From Acidobacteriota bacterium (GTDB lineage Bacteria; Acidobacteriota; Blastocatellia; Pyrinomonadales; Pyrinomonadaceae): DNA of 64,000 nt. Of this stretch, positions 15,826 through 25,261 are shown piece after piece. The DNA is taken from contig CP065003.1 of assembly GCA_016700175.1 (NCBI GenBank), positions 1,498,001 through 1,562,000 on the forward strand, given 5' to 3'. The position numbers and the translations under genes were made by a program. The notes under the pieces are model-generated. The model saw only the letters and a program-made list of their open reading frames with translations. It had not been told where the DNA came from and did no database searches. Positions within the stretch are counted from its first letter, which is position 1. The number at the start of each line of letters is the position of its first letter.

Positions 15826-16758
15826 ATGGCTCGTAGAAACAAAGTTACGGTCGTTGGCGCCGGAAATGTGGGCGCGACGGCGGCACACTGGATCGCCAGT
15901 AAGGAACTGGCCGATGTCGTACTCGTTGACATCGTGGAAGGAGTCCCGCAGGGCAAGGCGCTTGATCTTGCGCAGGCCGCTCCGATCGACGGCTTCGACG
16001 TGAAGCTTGTCGGCGCGAACAGCTATGAGGAGACCGCCGGGTCGGACGTCGTGATCATCACCGCGGGGCTTCCCAGAAAACCCGGAATGAGCCGCGACGA
16101 CCTTTTGAAGACGAATTCGGACATCGTCGGCTCGGTGACCGATCAGGTTGCGAAGTATTCTCCGGACAGCTTTCTGATCATCGTCTCTAACCCTCTGGAC
16201 GCGATGGCGCAGGTCGCCTTCCGCCGGTCGGGCTTTCCGAAGAACCGTGTGATAGGGATGGCGGGCGTCCTGGATTCCGCGAGGATGAGGTGCTTCCTCG
16301 CCGAAGCGCTCGACGTTTCTGTTGAGAACGTCACGGCGTTCGTCCTCGGAGGCCACGGCGACACGATGGTCCCGCTGCCCCGCTACTCGACCTGCGCGGG
16401 AATCCCGGTAACGGAGCTTCTCCCAGAGGACAAGCTGAACAAGATCATCGACAGGACGGCAAACGGCGGCGCGGAGATAGTCGGACTTCTCAAGACCGGG
16501 TCGGCGTTCTATGCGCCCTCGCTCGGCGCGGTAGAGATGACCGAGTCGATACTGAAAGATAAGAAGAAGATCCTCCCGTGCGCGGTTTTCCTCGAGGGAG
16601 AATACGGCATCAACGACCTCTTCGTCGGCGTCCCGGTCAAATTGGGCAGGAACGGCGTCGAACAGATAATCGAGATCTCTCTGACCAATGACGAAAGGTC
16701 GGCGCTGCAGAAATCGGCCGCGGCCGTTCAGGAACTCGTGGATGTTCTGGGAATATAG
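15826..16758 (+). CDS. mdh: Malate dehydrogenase
   Basis: The start is the ATG at 15826, after AGAGGAAT, giving 310 residues. The NAD-binding motif VVGAGNVGATAA opens the Rossmann fold. The substrate and catalytic residues appear in GLPRKPGMSRDDLL (Arg loop), SNPLDAM, LDSARMRCF and GGHGDTMVP (catalytic His). This is the LDH-like MDH type, which oxidises malate to oxaloacetate with NAD in the TCA cycle. The adjacent succinate dehydrogenase genes further right belong to the same cycle. It is flanked by terminators on both sides, so it is monocistronic. Confidence 0.95.
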   Translation: MARRNKVTVVGAGNVGATAAHWIASKELADVVLVDIVEGVPQGKALDLAQAAPIDGFDVKLVGANSYEETAGSDVVIITAGLPRKPGMSRDDLLKTNSDIVGSVTDQVAKYSPDSFLIIVSNPLDAMAQVAFRRSGFPKNRVIGMAGVLDSARMRCFLAEALDVSVENVTAFVLGGHGDTMVPLPRYSTCAGIPVTELLPEDKLNKIIDRTANGGAEIVGLLKTGSAFYAPSLGAVEMTESILKDKKKILPCAVFLEGEYGINDLFVGVPVKLGRNGVEQIIEISLTNDERSALQKSAAAVQELVDVLGI

Positions 16759-16893
16759 TTTGGCGTTCAGCGACGTGAGACCGGATTCCATCCGAGTTTC
16801 TTCGCATTGACAACCGTCAGTAGGCCTCCGCTTCAGCGGGGGCTATTGATAGTAGCTCAATACCCAAAGCAGTTTCTCGTAACATTACAATTA

Positions 16894-16930
16894 AAGGAGG
16901 CCGCCCATTTGGACGGCCTCCTTCCTTTTT
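16894..16930. terminator. Bidirectional terminator between mdh and the fasciclin gene
   Basis: AAGGAGGCCG (16894-16903) and CGGCCTCCTT (16914-16923) form a 10-bp stem. A runs precede it and CCTTTTT follows it, so it can stop both converging transcripts. Confidence 0.85.
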
Positions 16931-17004
16931 GTCATGGTCAAATCCCGGGCCGGTCGTTTTTCCGACTGTCACACTCACCCGGGTAGGCTCATCGCCCGCG
17001 CCTT

Positions 17005-17595
17005 CTACGGTACGAACGGCAGAACGACTCTGTCGATACCGTGGATCACTCCGTTATCGGCCGGAACATCCGTCGCGATGATCGTCGCGTTTCGTCCGAC
17101 ATTGTCTGTCAGGACGCCTCCGTTCTGAAGGAGTATACCTCCCCTGTATGCAGTACGGATCTTTACCGCGCCGAGGATTACGCTCGAAGACCAGGTTCCC
17201 GGAACCACATGGTAGAAAAGTATCTGCCTGAGGAGCGAGGGTCCGAGCGTTCCAACGTTGTTTTCATCGAGTCCGAGCTCGAGGAACGCCGCATCCGTTG
17301 GGGCGAACACGGTGAACTGTCCCGGACCCGAGAGCGAGTTCACGACTATCGGGTCCGCCGCAAGCACGGCCGCGATCAGTGTGTCGAACTGGCCCGCAAA
17401 CGTACCCTCCGTATTGAGGGCGATCGCAACGTCTACGATGGAACCCGCAGGTTCACCCTCGGCCGAGCCCTCCCAGAGCACGACGCCATTCTCTTGTTCT
17501 GTTTCCTTGTACTGAGCAAGTGCATCCGGAGCAGATGCAGCGAAAAGAACCGTGCAAGCGACTGCAGCGATCACGCTTCCCTTGAACTTTTTCAT
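17005..17595 (-). CDS. Secreted fasciclin (FAS1) domain protein
   Basis: This 196-residue protein starts with the signal peptide KKFKGSVIAAVACTVLFAAS, cleaved near ALAQ. One FAS1 domain fills the rest. The H1 box is seen as FTVFAPTDAAFLELG and the H2 region as DNGVIHGIDRVVLP, with the YHVVPG motif between. FAS1 domains mediate adhesion to surfaces or matrix. The gene diverges from the subtilase gene, and a 21-bp palindrome lies in the 365-base space between them. It converges on mdh across a shared terminator. Confidence 0.93.
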   Translation of the reverse strand: MKKFKGSVIAAVACTVLFAASAPDALAQYKETEQENGVVLWEGSAEGEPAGSIVDVAIALNTEGTFAGQFDTLIAAVLAADPIVVNSLSGPGQFTVFAPTDAAFLELGLDENNVGTLGPSLLRQILFYHVVPGTWSSSVILGAVKIRTAYRGGILLQNGGVLTDNVGRNATIIATDVPADNGVIHGIDRVVLPFVP

Positions 17596-17771
17596 TTATC
17601 TTCCTCCCCTTGATCGTCTTTGTGTTGATGTTACAGGACCTTCCGAAACGCCACACCGCGCTTCCGTTCAATTTTTCCGACCCTGTTTCCAATCCATTTC
17701 GGTCTGTCGTTCGCATCGGATTCAATCCGCACCCCGAATCTCCCGAATTCCAGGAGTTCACGACCGGTCAG

Positions 17772-17792
17772 ATTGAACGAACTTCGTTCAAT
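17772..17792. promoter_or_regulatory. Perfect 21-bp palindrome between divergent surface-protein genes
   Basis: ATTGAACGAA, a central C, and TTCGTTCAAT form perfect 10-bp arms. The site lies about 180 bases from each divergent start codon (fasciclin protein and subtilase). The GAAC and GTTC half-sites recall SOS-box spacing in some phyla, but the binding protein cannot be told from sequence. The rest of the 17596-17960 gap shows nothing clear. Confidence 0.45.
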
Positions 17793-17960
17793 TCCACCTT
17801 GTATTCGGTCATTCGACCAGGCAGCCGGAGGTCTGGATTCCGGTTAAGCTTCTCATTTCAAATGCTTTATGGGTTCGGCACCGGTGTTGCACCTCTCTTC
17901 CGCGGCACGAACTGCGTTTGCCGCAGTACCTGAACAAATCCCTTCTAGGAACCGAGAACA

Positions 17961-20594
17961 ATGAGAAACGAGAATAGACAGCATACGGTCAGGAAAGTAA
18001 CGGCAGGAATACTCATGTACGCCATGATCCTGATCAATGTCTTGGGCTCCCACGCCATCGCCTCGACAAAGGACGTGACAAACGACACGGCCGCAACGGC
18101 GACCCTCGACCAATTTACGACCGACCTCACTTCGCTAGCCAGGAAAGGCCAGTTACGTGATTCGGGCAAGTTCGACAAAGAGGTCGCGAGCCTTGTGAAT
18201 GCGTTCGTCAGCAATGACGTTCGTCAGCCGGTCCTTGTTGACGACAGCGGCGAGTCCGCCGAGCTCATCGTCGAGCGTTTCGCTCAGAAAACAATTTCGA
18301 ACAACGTTCCTGAGGGGCTTCGCGATGCACGCGTTCTCATGCTCGATGTGGACAAGGCGTACAAAGCGTCTTCGAGCGACCGCGAGGTTGCCGAGAAGTT
18401 TGTCCGCGTGGTCGAGGAAGCTGCGAAGAGCGGCGGCAAGACGATCCTTTTCGTCGACGAGCTCGCCAACTTCGTCAGCGCATTTGCGGGAAGCGACGTT
18501 CTTACAAGTTCGATCCTCTCCGGAAGGCTTCGAATGATCGGCGGCGCATCCGCCCAAGCGTACTCCCAGAGTATCAACAGTGTTCCGGAATACGCGGCGA
18601 TCTTCGAGCCGATAACTGTCGGCGACGAGAACGGTTCGGGCATCATCGTCACTCGCAGCTCGGAGGACGAGGACTCGAAGGACAAGTATCGCGGCGACAA
18701 CGTATCGTCTGATATCCGCGAGATGATGGCAAAGGACCCCACGGGGCAGACAAGGCTCGACGTGATCCTTCAGACGCGAGATGTCGATAGTCCAGTTCTT
18801 CGCTCGATAATGGCCGAACACAATGTCCGCCTGAACAACAGAATCGGATCGTCGGACACGATGGTCGTCAACATGCCTCTTATCGCTGTTAACGCACTCG
18901 CCGACAGCGGATTCCTAAATTACATGTCCCCCGACCGCCAAACGCTGAAGCTTGGACACGTTGAAAATGCGTCAGGTGCTGAAGCGGTGCGCTCGATGGT
19001 CCCGTGGACTGCCGAACTCGACGGAACGGGCATAGGTATAGCGGTGCTTGATTCGGGAATCGACGAGCAGCACAAAGCCGTCAAAAACAGGCTGATGGCA
19101 AGAAAGAACTTCGTCGACGGAAGTGACGATAAAGACAGGTACGGCCACGGAACTCACGTTGCTGCGATAGCGGTTGGTGAGGACTCGCGCGGTAACGATC
19201 AGTACACCGGTGTTGCGCCGAAAGCAAACTTCGTAAGTGTCAAAGTACTTGACGACAACGGTTATGGGCGCACTTCGTGGCTTCTTGAGGGTCTCAACTG
19301 GGTGATCGAGAAGCGAGCGCAGTACAACATCCGCGTCGTAAACCTGAGCCTCGGCGGCCTCGCCGTGGATTCGTACACGAACGACCCCGTGAACCTGAAG
19401 GTCCAGGAACTTAACTCACTGGGTATCCTCGTCGTGGCGGCTGCCGGAAACGAGGGAAAGGACGAGAGCGGCAATAAGCTTTACGGGCATATCCATAGCC
19501 CGGGCAACGACCCGTCCGCACTTACGGTAGGCGCGGTTAATACCTTTCAGACCGATTCCAGAGATGACGATGGCGTCGCGACCTTCAGCTCCCGCGGTCC
19601 TACGCGAAGCTTCTACACGCTCAGCGACGGAACCCGCATATACGACAACGCCATCAAGCCTGATATCGTCGCCCCCGGCAACAAGATCAAGGCCGCTTCG
19701 GCGAAGAACAACAAGCTCAGGACCGACCACCCTTCGTTGGATATCCAGGAAAGCGTAAACGACGACCAAAGGATGATGACGATGAGCGGAACGTCGATGT
19801 CGACGCCGGTTGTTTCAGGTGCGGCGGCGCTCCTCTTCCAGATGAATCCGAATCTGACGCCCTCGATGGTCAAGATGATCCTGCAATACACGGCTCAGCC
19901 GCTTGCCGGATTCAGCATGCTCGAACAAGGCGCCGGACAACTAAACATCGCGGGCGCGGTCGAACTCGCGAAATCGTACAAGAGGGATGTTGTTTTCACC
20001 AATGCCGCCTCCGGATCGTCGATGCTTGCCGCATCAATGCCGTCGGCATACACGTACCTGAACGGGCAAACCTTCGAGTGGGCCAAAGGTATCACCACGA
20101 ACTATACCTTCGTTAAAGGGTCTGCACTCGCTGCGAATTTCCACAATGTTTACAGAAACGGAAAGTGGTTTGAGAACGGTATTTCGCACGGATCGGACTT
20201 CAACTATGTACTGAATTCCAATTTCTCGAACACTTCGAACCTGACTGTCCGGGCCAGGGTTTACCTGAGCAACGGCGGTTCGCTCGGAAACGGCACGATC
20301 ATCTACGGGTACGGCGTCCTGATCAGCGACGGCGTCCTGATCAGCGACGGTGTACTGATGAGCGACGGCGTCCTTATGAGTGACGGCGTGCTGGTAAGTG
20401 ACGGTGTCCTGATGAGCGACGGTGTCCTGATGAGCGACGGCGTGCTGATGAGTGACGGTGTGCTCTTCAGTGACGGTGTTCTGATGAGCGACGGTGTCCT
20501 TATGAGCGACGGTGTCCTTATGAGCGACGGCGTGCTGCTGAGTGACCGTAACACCAGGGCGCATGTGTCCGGATCGGCGATCTTCGGAGACTAG
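17961..20594 (+). CDS. Secreted subtilisin-like S8 peptidase with C-terminal GVLxSD hexapeptide repeats
   Basis: This 877-residue protein has a signal peptide (VTAGILMYAMILINVLGS), a long N-terminal region of about 330 residues and a subtilase domain. The triad lies at Asp 364 (VLDSGID), His 399 (YGHGTH) and Ser 612 (MSGTSMSTP). After the catalytic domain come about 120 residues without a known domain, then 13 tandem GVLxSD hexapeptides (residues about 785-862) and a short tail. S8 enzymes degrade extracellular protein. The regular repeat may form a stacked beta structure or a stiff stalk for surface display. The ATG is at 17961. The GNAT gene follows 42 bases later. Confidence 0.93.
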   Translation: MRNENRQHTVRKVTAGILMYAMILINVLGSHAIASTKDVTNDTAATATLDQFTTDLTSLARKGQLRDSGKFDKEVASLVNAFVSNDVRQPVLVDDSGESAELIVERFAQKTISNNVPEGLRDARVLMLDVDKAYKASSSDREVAEKFVRVVEEAAKSGGKTILFVDELANFVSAFAGSDVLTSSILSGRLRMIGGASAQAYSQSINSVPEYAAIFEPITVGDENGSGIIVTRSSEDEDSKDKYRGDNVSSDIREMMAKDPTGQTRLDVILQTRDVDSPVLRSIMAEHNVRLNNRIGSSDTMVVNMPLIAVNALADSGFLNYMSPDRQTLKLGHVENASGAEAVRSMVPWTAELDGTGIGIAVLDSGIDEQHKAVKNRLMARKNFVDGSDDKDRYGHGTHVAAIAVGEDSRGNDQYTGVAPKANFVSVKVLDDNGYGRTSWLLEGLNWVIEKRAQYNIRVVNLSLGGLAVDSYTNDPVNLKVQELNSLGILVVAAAGNEGKDESGNKLYGHIHSPGNDPSALTVGAVNTFQTDSRDDDGVATFSSRGPTRSFYTLSDGTRIYDNAIKPDIVAPGNKIKAASAKNNKLRTDHPSLDIQESVNDDQRMMTMSGTSMSTPVVSGAAALLFQMNPNLTPSMVKMILQYTAQPLAGFSMLEQGAGQLNIAGAVELAKSYKRDVVFTNAASGSSMLAASMPSAYTYLNGQTFEWAKGITTNYTFVKGSALAANFHNVYRNGKWFENGISHGSDFNYVLNSNFSNTSNLTVRARVYLSNGGSLGNGTIIYGYGVLISDGVLISDGVLMSDGVLMSDGVLVSDGVLMSDGVLMSDGVLMSDGVLFSDGVLMSDGVLMSDGVLMSDGVLLSDRNTRAHVSGSAIFGD
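20313..20546 (+). repeat. Thirteen 18-bp tandem repeats coding for GVLxSD
   Basis: Each unit reads GGYGTNCTNATSAGYGAC with variable third positions. The fourth residue is Met in eight copies and Ile, Val, Phe or Leu in the rest. Synonymous changes between copies suggest that the protein sequence is under selection while the DNA has drifted. Confidence 0.95.
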
Positions 20595-20636
20595 TGATCA
20601 ATAACAAGAGACAATTCTAGAAGGAGGAACACGAAA

Positions 20637-21548
20637 ATGACGAGCCTATCAGTCAAACGTGTTGATCACTCTGAAAGTCTGCTTGGCGTTGGCCACTCGG
20701 TCGCTGTAGCTCCAAACCTCTCAAGACTTTCAATCCTTAGGGAAGAGAACAGAGAAGAGGTACTTGAATTCCTGAAGGCGAGACCGGTTCACACAGTCGT
20801 GATGGCCAGTTTCCTGAAGGATAACGGCTTCGAAAGCGAGTTCAACCGCGGAAGCTACTACGGGTACCGAGCCGAAGACGGAAAATTGGAAGGCGTTGCG
20901 CTGATCGGGCATTCAACCCTGATCGAAGCGAGATCGGAAGATGCATTAGCAGCGTTTGCGATCCAGGCCGGAAGGTCTGAGACACCTATCCACGTAATGA
21001 TGTCGGAAGGACGTGCTATCGAGAGGTTCTGGGAACTCTTCAAGTCCCCGGGCGCCGAACCGAAACACGTATTCACTGAAAAGCTCTTTGAACTCCGGTT
21101 TCCTTTCCTGATCAAGGACTGCGAATGGGAAATTCGGCCTGCAAGGATCGAGGAACTTCAGGAAGTGGCCGAGGCTCACGCGGAGGTGGCTTTCATCGAA
21201 TCCGGAACAGATCCGATGCAGGCAGATCCCGACGGATTCCTGAAGCGCTGCGCCAGACGCATCGAACAGGGCCGTACCTTTGTCGCGGTGGAGAACGGCA
21301 AGCTTCTGTTCAAGGCCGACATCGTGGCCGAGACTCAATCCGTGATCTATCTTGAAGGTGTGTACGTCGCCCCGGATAGCCGGGGGAAGGGTGTCGGGCC
21401 CAAATGCCTCTCAAACCTGAGCGGAAAGCTCCTCGAAAGAGCGCAAAACGTATGCATGTTAAGCAACCTGAAATTCGAATGGGCCCACCGGTCATTTGAA
21501 AAGTCAGGTTACCACTCAACAGACAGTTGCACGACGATCTTTGTTTAA
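20637..21548 (+). CDS. GNAT family N-acetyltransferase (two-domain)
   Basis: This 303-residue protein has an AGAAGGAGG Shine-Dalgarno sequence. The C-terminal half is a GNAT fold with the acetyl-CoA loop DSRGKGVGPKCLSNL and the EGVYVAP strand. The N-terminal half (REENREEVLEFLKARPVHTVVM) resembles the DUF4081-type domain found before GNAT domains. It transfers an acetyl group from acetyl-CoA to an unknown acceptor in the cytoplasm. The usual RGXGXG/A loop reads RGKGVG, so it is intact. It is 42 bases from the subtilase and may be co-transcribed; a terminator follows. Confidence 0.85.
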   Translation: MTSLSVKRVDHSESLLGVGHSVAVAPNLSRLSILREENREEVLEFLKARPVHTVVMASFLKDNGFESEFNRGSYYGYRAEDGKLEGVALIGHSTLIEARSEDALAAFAIQAGRSETPIHVMMSEGRAIERFWELFKSPGAEPKHVFTEKLFELRFPFLIKDCEWEIRPARIEELQEVAEAHAEVAFIESGTDPMQADPDGFLKRCARRIEQGRTFVAVENGKLLFKADIVAETQSVIYLEGVYVAPDSRGKGVGPKCLSNLSGKLLERAQNVCMLSNLKFEWAHRSFEKSGYHSTDSCTTIFV

Positions 21549-21591
21549 CTTAAGAAAACGCTAGACAAACACGTTGTGATTACTGATAATG

Positions 21592-21628
21592 GTACTGTCC
21601 GGTCGGTTCGGCCGGGCAGTACTTTTTT
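21592..21628 (+). terminator. Intrinsic terminator after the GNAT gene
   Basis: GTACTGTCCGG and CCGGGCAGTAC pair with one G-T, and the second arm is followed by a run of T. Confidence 0.85.
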
Positions 21629-21709
21629 CCTCACATCCCCAAAAACACATCATCGGTACCAACAGGGCCACGGGCGCCGTTGTAAGGCGCAGACGGGAAA
21701 CCAGCCCGA

Positions 21710-24211
21710 ATGAGGTTCAAGAAAAAGATCGACAGGTTCATGCTCGGCTCGATTGCCGTGGGATCTTTGTGCATATTGCACGCGCTGTCCGCGATCCCAT
21801 ATGGCGAGATCGATCTGTATCTTGTCGCCCTTGCCGCGCTGACCCTGCTTGTAGGTACACGCATATCGATCCAGATTCCCCGCTTCAAGTCCCACATCGC
21901 AGTCTCAGACACGTTCATTTTCCTTGCGCTGATTCTGTATGGCGGTGAGATCGCCGTCGTTCTGGCCGCCGCCGAAGCGTTTCTGTCGTCGTGGCGATTC
22001 TGCAAGCGAAAGATCACGGTATTCACCAACGCGACCGTGATGGCGATCTGCACGACCATCGTCGCGCACGTGATGGAATGGTCGGGACTGCTTGCCGGAC
22101 TCAAAGAAACTTCGAGAACGGGCGACACAAACACATTCATAATCGCCCTTTCGGTGATGGCGCTTGTCCAGTTCGTATCGAATACGACTTTTGCAGCCGT
22201 GTACGGGGCACTCAAGAGCAACCGGCAGGTGTTCGATGTCTGGAGGTCCACATTCCTGTGGACGTTCGTCACTTATGCAGTGGGAGCGGTTAGCGCCGGA
22301 GCGCTCTTTCTTCTCAATCAGTACATTGGCTTTGGCGTCGTGATCGCCACGTTCCCGGTGATTTTGCTTGTCTACCTGAGCTACAAAATGTATCTCGAAA
22401 ACGTCGAGATGTCCCTGGCGCAGGCCGAACAGGCAAGGGACCACGCAAAGGCGCTCGAAACGCAGTCGATAGCCCTGCGTGAGTCCGAAGAACGATTCCG
22501 GAGCGCTTTCGACAACGCACCTATCGGGATCGCGCTTGTGTCATCAACTGGAAACTGGCTTAAGGTAAACCACGCACTTTCCGACATTCTCGGCTATTCC
22601 AACGATGAGTTTCTTGAAACTGATTTCCAGTCGATGACCTACGCCACCGACCTTGGAGACACCCTCGTCAAGATCCACGAGCTGCTCACGGGAAAGATCC
22701 CTTCCTGCCAGCTGGAACAGCGGTTCATACATAAGAACGGACACCCGGTCTGGACATCCTGGAGCGCATCGCCCGTTGAGCAGGTCGGATCCGAAGACAA
22801 ACTGGTGATATTCCAGATCCTCGACATCACCGACAAGAAACTTGCGGAGAAGAAGCTTCAGTACGAAGCGACGCACGATTCCCTTACCGATCTTCCCAAC
22901 CGCGCCCTCTTTATGTCGCGGCTTGAAAGCGCGGTCGAAACCGCCCGCCGGAATCCCTCCTACGAAGTAACGGTGCTGTTCATCGACCTTGACCGGTTCA
23001 AGCTTGTCAACGACAGTCTTGGCCATTACATAGGCGATCAGCTTTTAGTCGGCATCGCCGAACGACTGAAGGAATGCCTCAGGCCTTCTGACCTCGTGGC
23101 CCGCCTGGGAGGCGACGAATTCGTCATCCTGGTCGAAGGAAAAGGCGAGGGCGAAGACGCGGTCAAGATCGCCGAAAGGGTTCAGGAAAAATTTGTAGAA
23201 CCGTTCGATCTGGGCGGAAACGAGGTTTACAGTTCGGCCAGCATAGGGATCCTCAAGCTTGGCGACAACCATTTCTCGGCTGAGGACATGATGCGAGACG
23301 CCGATACCGCAATGTATCACGCGAAGAAAGCCGGTCAGGGCAGGCACGAGATCTTCGATCCGATGATGCACGAGGTGGCGAAAGAGACGCTCGAGCTGGA
23401 GACGGACATGCGCCGCGCCGTAGACAACGACGAATTCACCGTTTTCTACCAGCCCATTTACTCCCTCGCGACCGAAGAGACAATAGGGTTTGAAGCGCTC
23501 GCCCGGTGGAATCATCAAACGCGCGGATACATTCCCCCGAACGACTTCATTCCGATAGCAGAGGAACTCGGTCTGATACACGAACTCGGCGAACAGATCC
23601 TGTTCAAGGCGTGCACTCAGATGTCTACACTTCTGAGCGATCCTGACAGAGAGGAACCCCTGATCCTCAGCGTCAATATCTCGTGCAAGCAGTTCGCAAG
23701 CCCGGATTTTGTCGAGCGCGTGAAGGGAGTCCTCGACGACACTGGTTTTCCTCCGAGGATGCTCAAGCTGGAGATCACCGAATCGGTCTTTCTGGAGCAC
23801 CGCGAGAACGCCGTCCGTATGCTTAGCGAACTCAGGACTCTCGGCATCGAGATCGACATCGACGACTTCGGCACGGGCTACTCTAATCTCAACTACCTGA
23901 CACAGCTTCCGATCTCGACGCTCAAGATCGACAGGTCGTTCATCGATACGATGGACAAGGAAGACAGGAATCTTGAGATCGTCCAGACGATCATCGCGCT
24001 AGCTTCAAGCCTTGGGATAAAGGTAATAGCGGAAGGCGTGGAGAACGACGAACAGCTTCAGAAACTTCGGTCTCTGAACTGCGGAGGCGCGCAGGGCTTC
24101 TATTTTTCGAGGCCTATGAATCTCGAGAGCGTGAGGGAGTTCCTGCGAAAACCGGAAGTCGTTCCGCCGGAGTCGTTCACGGATGTGCCTGTCGCGCCTT
24201 CTGTTCAGTAA
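21710..24211 (+). CDS. Membrane PAS-GGDEF-EAL cyclic-di-GMP protein
   Basis: This 833-residue protein has about seven N-terminal membrane segments (residues about 10-235), a short linker helix, a PAS/PAC domain (residues about 260-385), a GGDEF domain with an intact GGDEF motif (LGGDEFVIL) and an EAL domain with an intact FEALARW motif. Other EAL metal and catalytic sites are present (DDFGTGYSNL, KVIAEGVE). It may therefore both make and break cyclic-di-GMP under control of membrane and PAS signals. It is a single gene between two terminators. Another c-di-GMP protein, an HD-GYP, lies at 29.6 kb. Confidence 0.95.
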   Translation: MRFKKKIDRFMLGSIAVGSLCILHALSAIPYGEIDLYLVALAALTLLVGTRISIQIPRFKSHIAVSDTFIFLALILYGGEIAVVLAAAEAFLSSWRFCKRKITVFTNATVMAICTTIVAHVMEWSGLLAGLKETSRTGDTNTFIIALSVMALVQFVSNTTFAAVYGALKSNRQVFDVWRSTFLWTFVTYAVGAVSAGALFLLNQYIGFGVVIATFPVILLVYLSYKMYLENVEMSLAQAEQARDHAKALETQSIALRESEERFRSAFDNAPIGIALVSSTGNWLKVNHALSDILGYSNDEFLETDFQSMTYATDLGDTLVKIHELLTGKIPSCQLEQRFIHKNGHPVWTSWSASPVEQVGSEDKLVIFQILDITDKKLAEKKLQYEATHDSLTDLPNRALFMSRLESAVETARRNPSYEVTVLFIDLDRFKLVNDSLGHYIGDQLLVGIAERLKECLRPSDLVARLGGDEFVILVEGKGEGEDAVKIAERVQEKFVEPFDLGGNEVYSSASIGILKLGDNHFSAEDMMRDADTAMYHAKKAGQGRHEIFDPMMHEVAKETLELETDMRRAVDNDEFTVFYQPIYSLATEETIGFEALARWNHQTRGYIPPNDFIPIAEELGLIHELGEQILFKACTQMSTLLSDPDREEPLILSVNISCKQFASPDFVERVKGVLDDTGFPPRMLKLEITESVFLEHRENAVRMLSELRTLGIEIDIDDFGTGYSNLNYLTQLPISTLKIDRSFIDTMDKEDRNLEIVQTIIALASSLGIKVIAEGVENDEQLQKLRSLNCGGAQGFYFSRPMNLESVREFLRKPEVVPPESFTDVPVAPSVQ

Positions 24212-24215
24212 TCAT

Positions 24216-24265
24216 TGACCAGTGACCAAGGACCAAGGACCAAGGACCAGGGACCAAGGACCAGT
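24216..24265 (+). repeat. Short tandem repeat of GACCAAG words, left block
   Basis: A 7-base word close to GACCAAG is repeated about six times with small changes, starting right after the GGDEF-EAL stop. The reverse complement occurs in the block at 24379-24446, so the two blocks can pair around the terminator between them. Confidence 0.7.
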
Positions 24266-24277
24266 TGCCAATAACCT

Positions 24278-24314
24278 AAGGCTCAGAGTTGTCAGAAAGC
24301 TCTGAGCCTTTATT
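24278..24314. terminator. Strong terminator between converging genes
   Basis: AAGGCTCAGAG (24278-24288) and CTCTGAGCCTT (24300-24310) form a perfect 11-bp stem. It lies between the GGDEF-EAL gene (plus) and the sdh operon (minus) and can serve both. Confidence 0.85.
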
Positions 24315-24378
24315 TCCGCTTCTTAGACGGTGTTTTTCGAACCTTTAATTCTCGCCCCGTGGTCTAGGGTCTCCGATT

Positions 24379-24446
24379 CTTGGTCGCTGGTACTTGGTCT
24401 ATGATCACTGGTCCTTGGTCCTTGAACACTGGTCCTTGGTCCTTGA
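24379..24446 (+). repeat. Short repeat of CTTGGTC words, right block
   Basis: This block carries CTTGGTC/GGTCCTTGG words, the complement of the left block at 24216-24265. Together they make an imperfect long inverted repeat around 113 bases that hold the terminator. Confidence 0.7.
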
Positions 24447-24448
24447 AT

Positions 24449-25252
24449 TCACTTCCGCAACCAGCCGAACAGGCCGTGAACAGTGACCTCGCGGTTCGTC
24501 TCGTAGATCGCGCGAGTGAGCGGGATGTTCATTGGGCAAACCTGAACGCAGTTCTGCGAGTTGCCGCAGTTCGCGATCCCGTCGTCGTCCATCATCGCGT
24601 CCAGCCGCTCGTCACGGTTCATCTTGCCCGTCGGATGCATATTGAACAAACGGACCTGCGCGATCGCCTGCGGGCCAATGTAGTTGTCGTCGTGGTATTG
24701 CGGGCACGCCTCCAGACAGCATCCGCAGGTCATACATCTTGAATAGGCGTAGCGTTCCTGCTGTGTTTCCTGAGGCGTGTGAGGCCCGGGACCCAGGTCG
24801 TGATAACCGTCGAGTTCGACCCACGCGTGGACCTTTTTCAGGTGGTCGAACATAGGCGAGCGGTCCACCTTGAGGTCGCGAACGTTCGGGAACTTCGTCA
24901 TCGGCTCGAGGACGACCTCGTTCCCGCCGGCTTCCAGAAGGATGTCGTCGATCAGCGCCGAGCACGACTGCCTCACGCGGCCGTTGATAACCATCGTGCA
25001 GATCCCGCACACCTGCTCGAGGCAGTTCATATCCCAGACGGGGGGCGTCGTTTCCGTCCCGTCCGCCTTGACCGGGTTCTTCCGGATCTCCATCAGGACG
25101 GAGATCACGTTGAGGTTCCTGCGGTACGGGATCTCGAACGTCTCTACGTATTGAGGCGCGTCCGGCCTTTCCCTCCGCTTGACGCGCACACGCACAGTCT
25201 CCGGAGGATCCGTTAGCCTCGCCTTGATCTTGTTACCGTTGTTCGAGCTCAT
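24449..25252 (-). CDS. sdhB: Succinate dehydrogenase iron-sulfur subunit
   Basis: This 267-residue protein carries the three cluster sites in order. The [2Fe-2S] site lies around NCLEQVCGIC and RQSC, the [4Fe-4S] site is CMTCGCCLEACP and the [3Fe-4S] site is CGNSQNCVQVCP. SdhB passes electrons from the flavoprotein to the membrane subunit and quinone. The gene is last in sdhCAB and is separated from sdhA by 9 bases. The class is the longer kind seen in type B enzymes. It shares menaquinone as likely acceptor with the futalosine gene seen at 61 kb. Confidence 0.96.
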   Translation of the reverse strand: MSSNNGNKIKARLTDPPETVRVRVKRRERPDAPQYVETFEIPYRRNLNVISVLMEIRKNPVKADGTETTPPVWDMNCLEQVCGICTMVINGRVRQSCSALIDDILLEAGGNEVVLEPMTKFPNVRDLKVDRSPMFDHLKKVHAWVELDGYHDLGPGPHTPQETQQERYAYSRCMTCGCCLEACPQYHDDNYIGPQAIAQVRLFNMHPTGKMNRDERLDAMMDDDGIANCGNSQNCVQVCPMNIPLTRAIYETNREVTVHGLFGWLRK

Positions 25253-25261
25253 AAATTCGTT

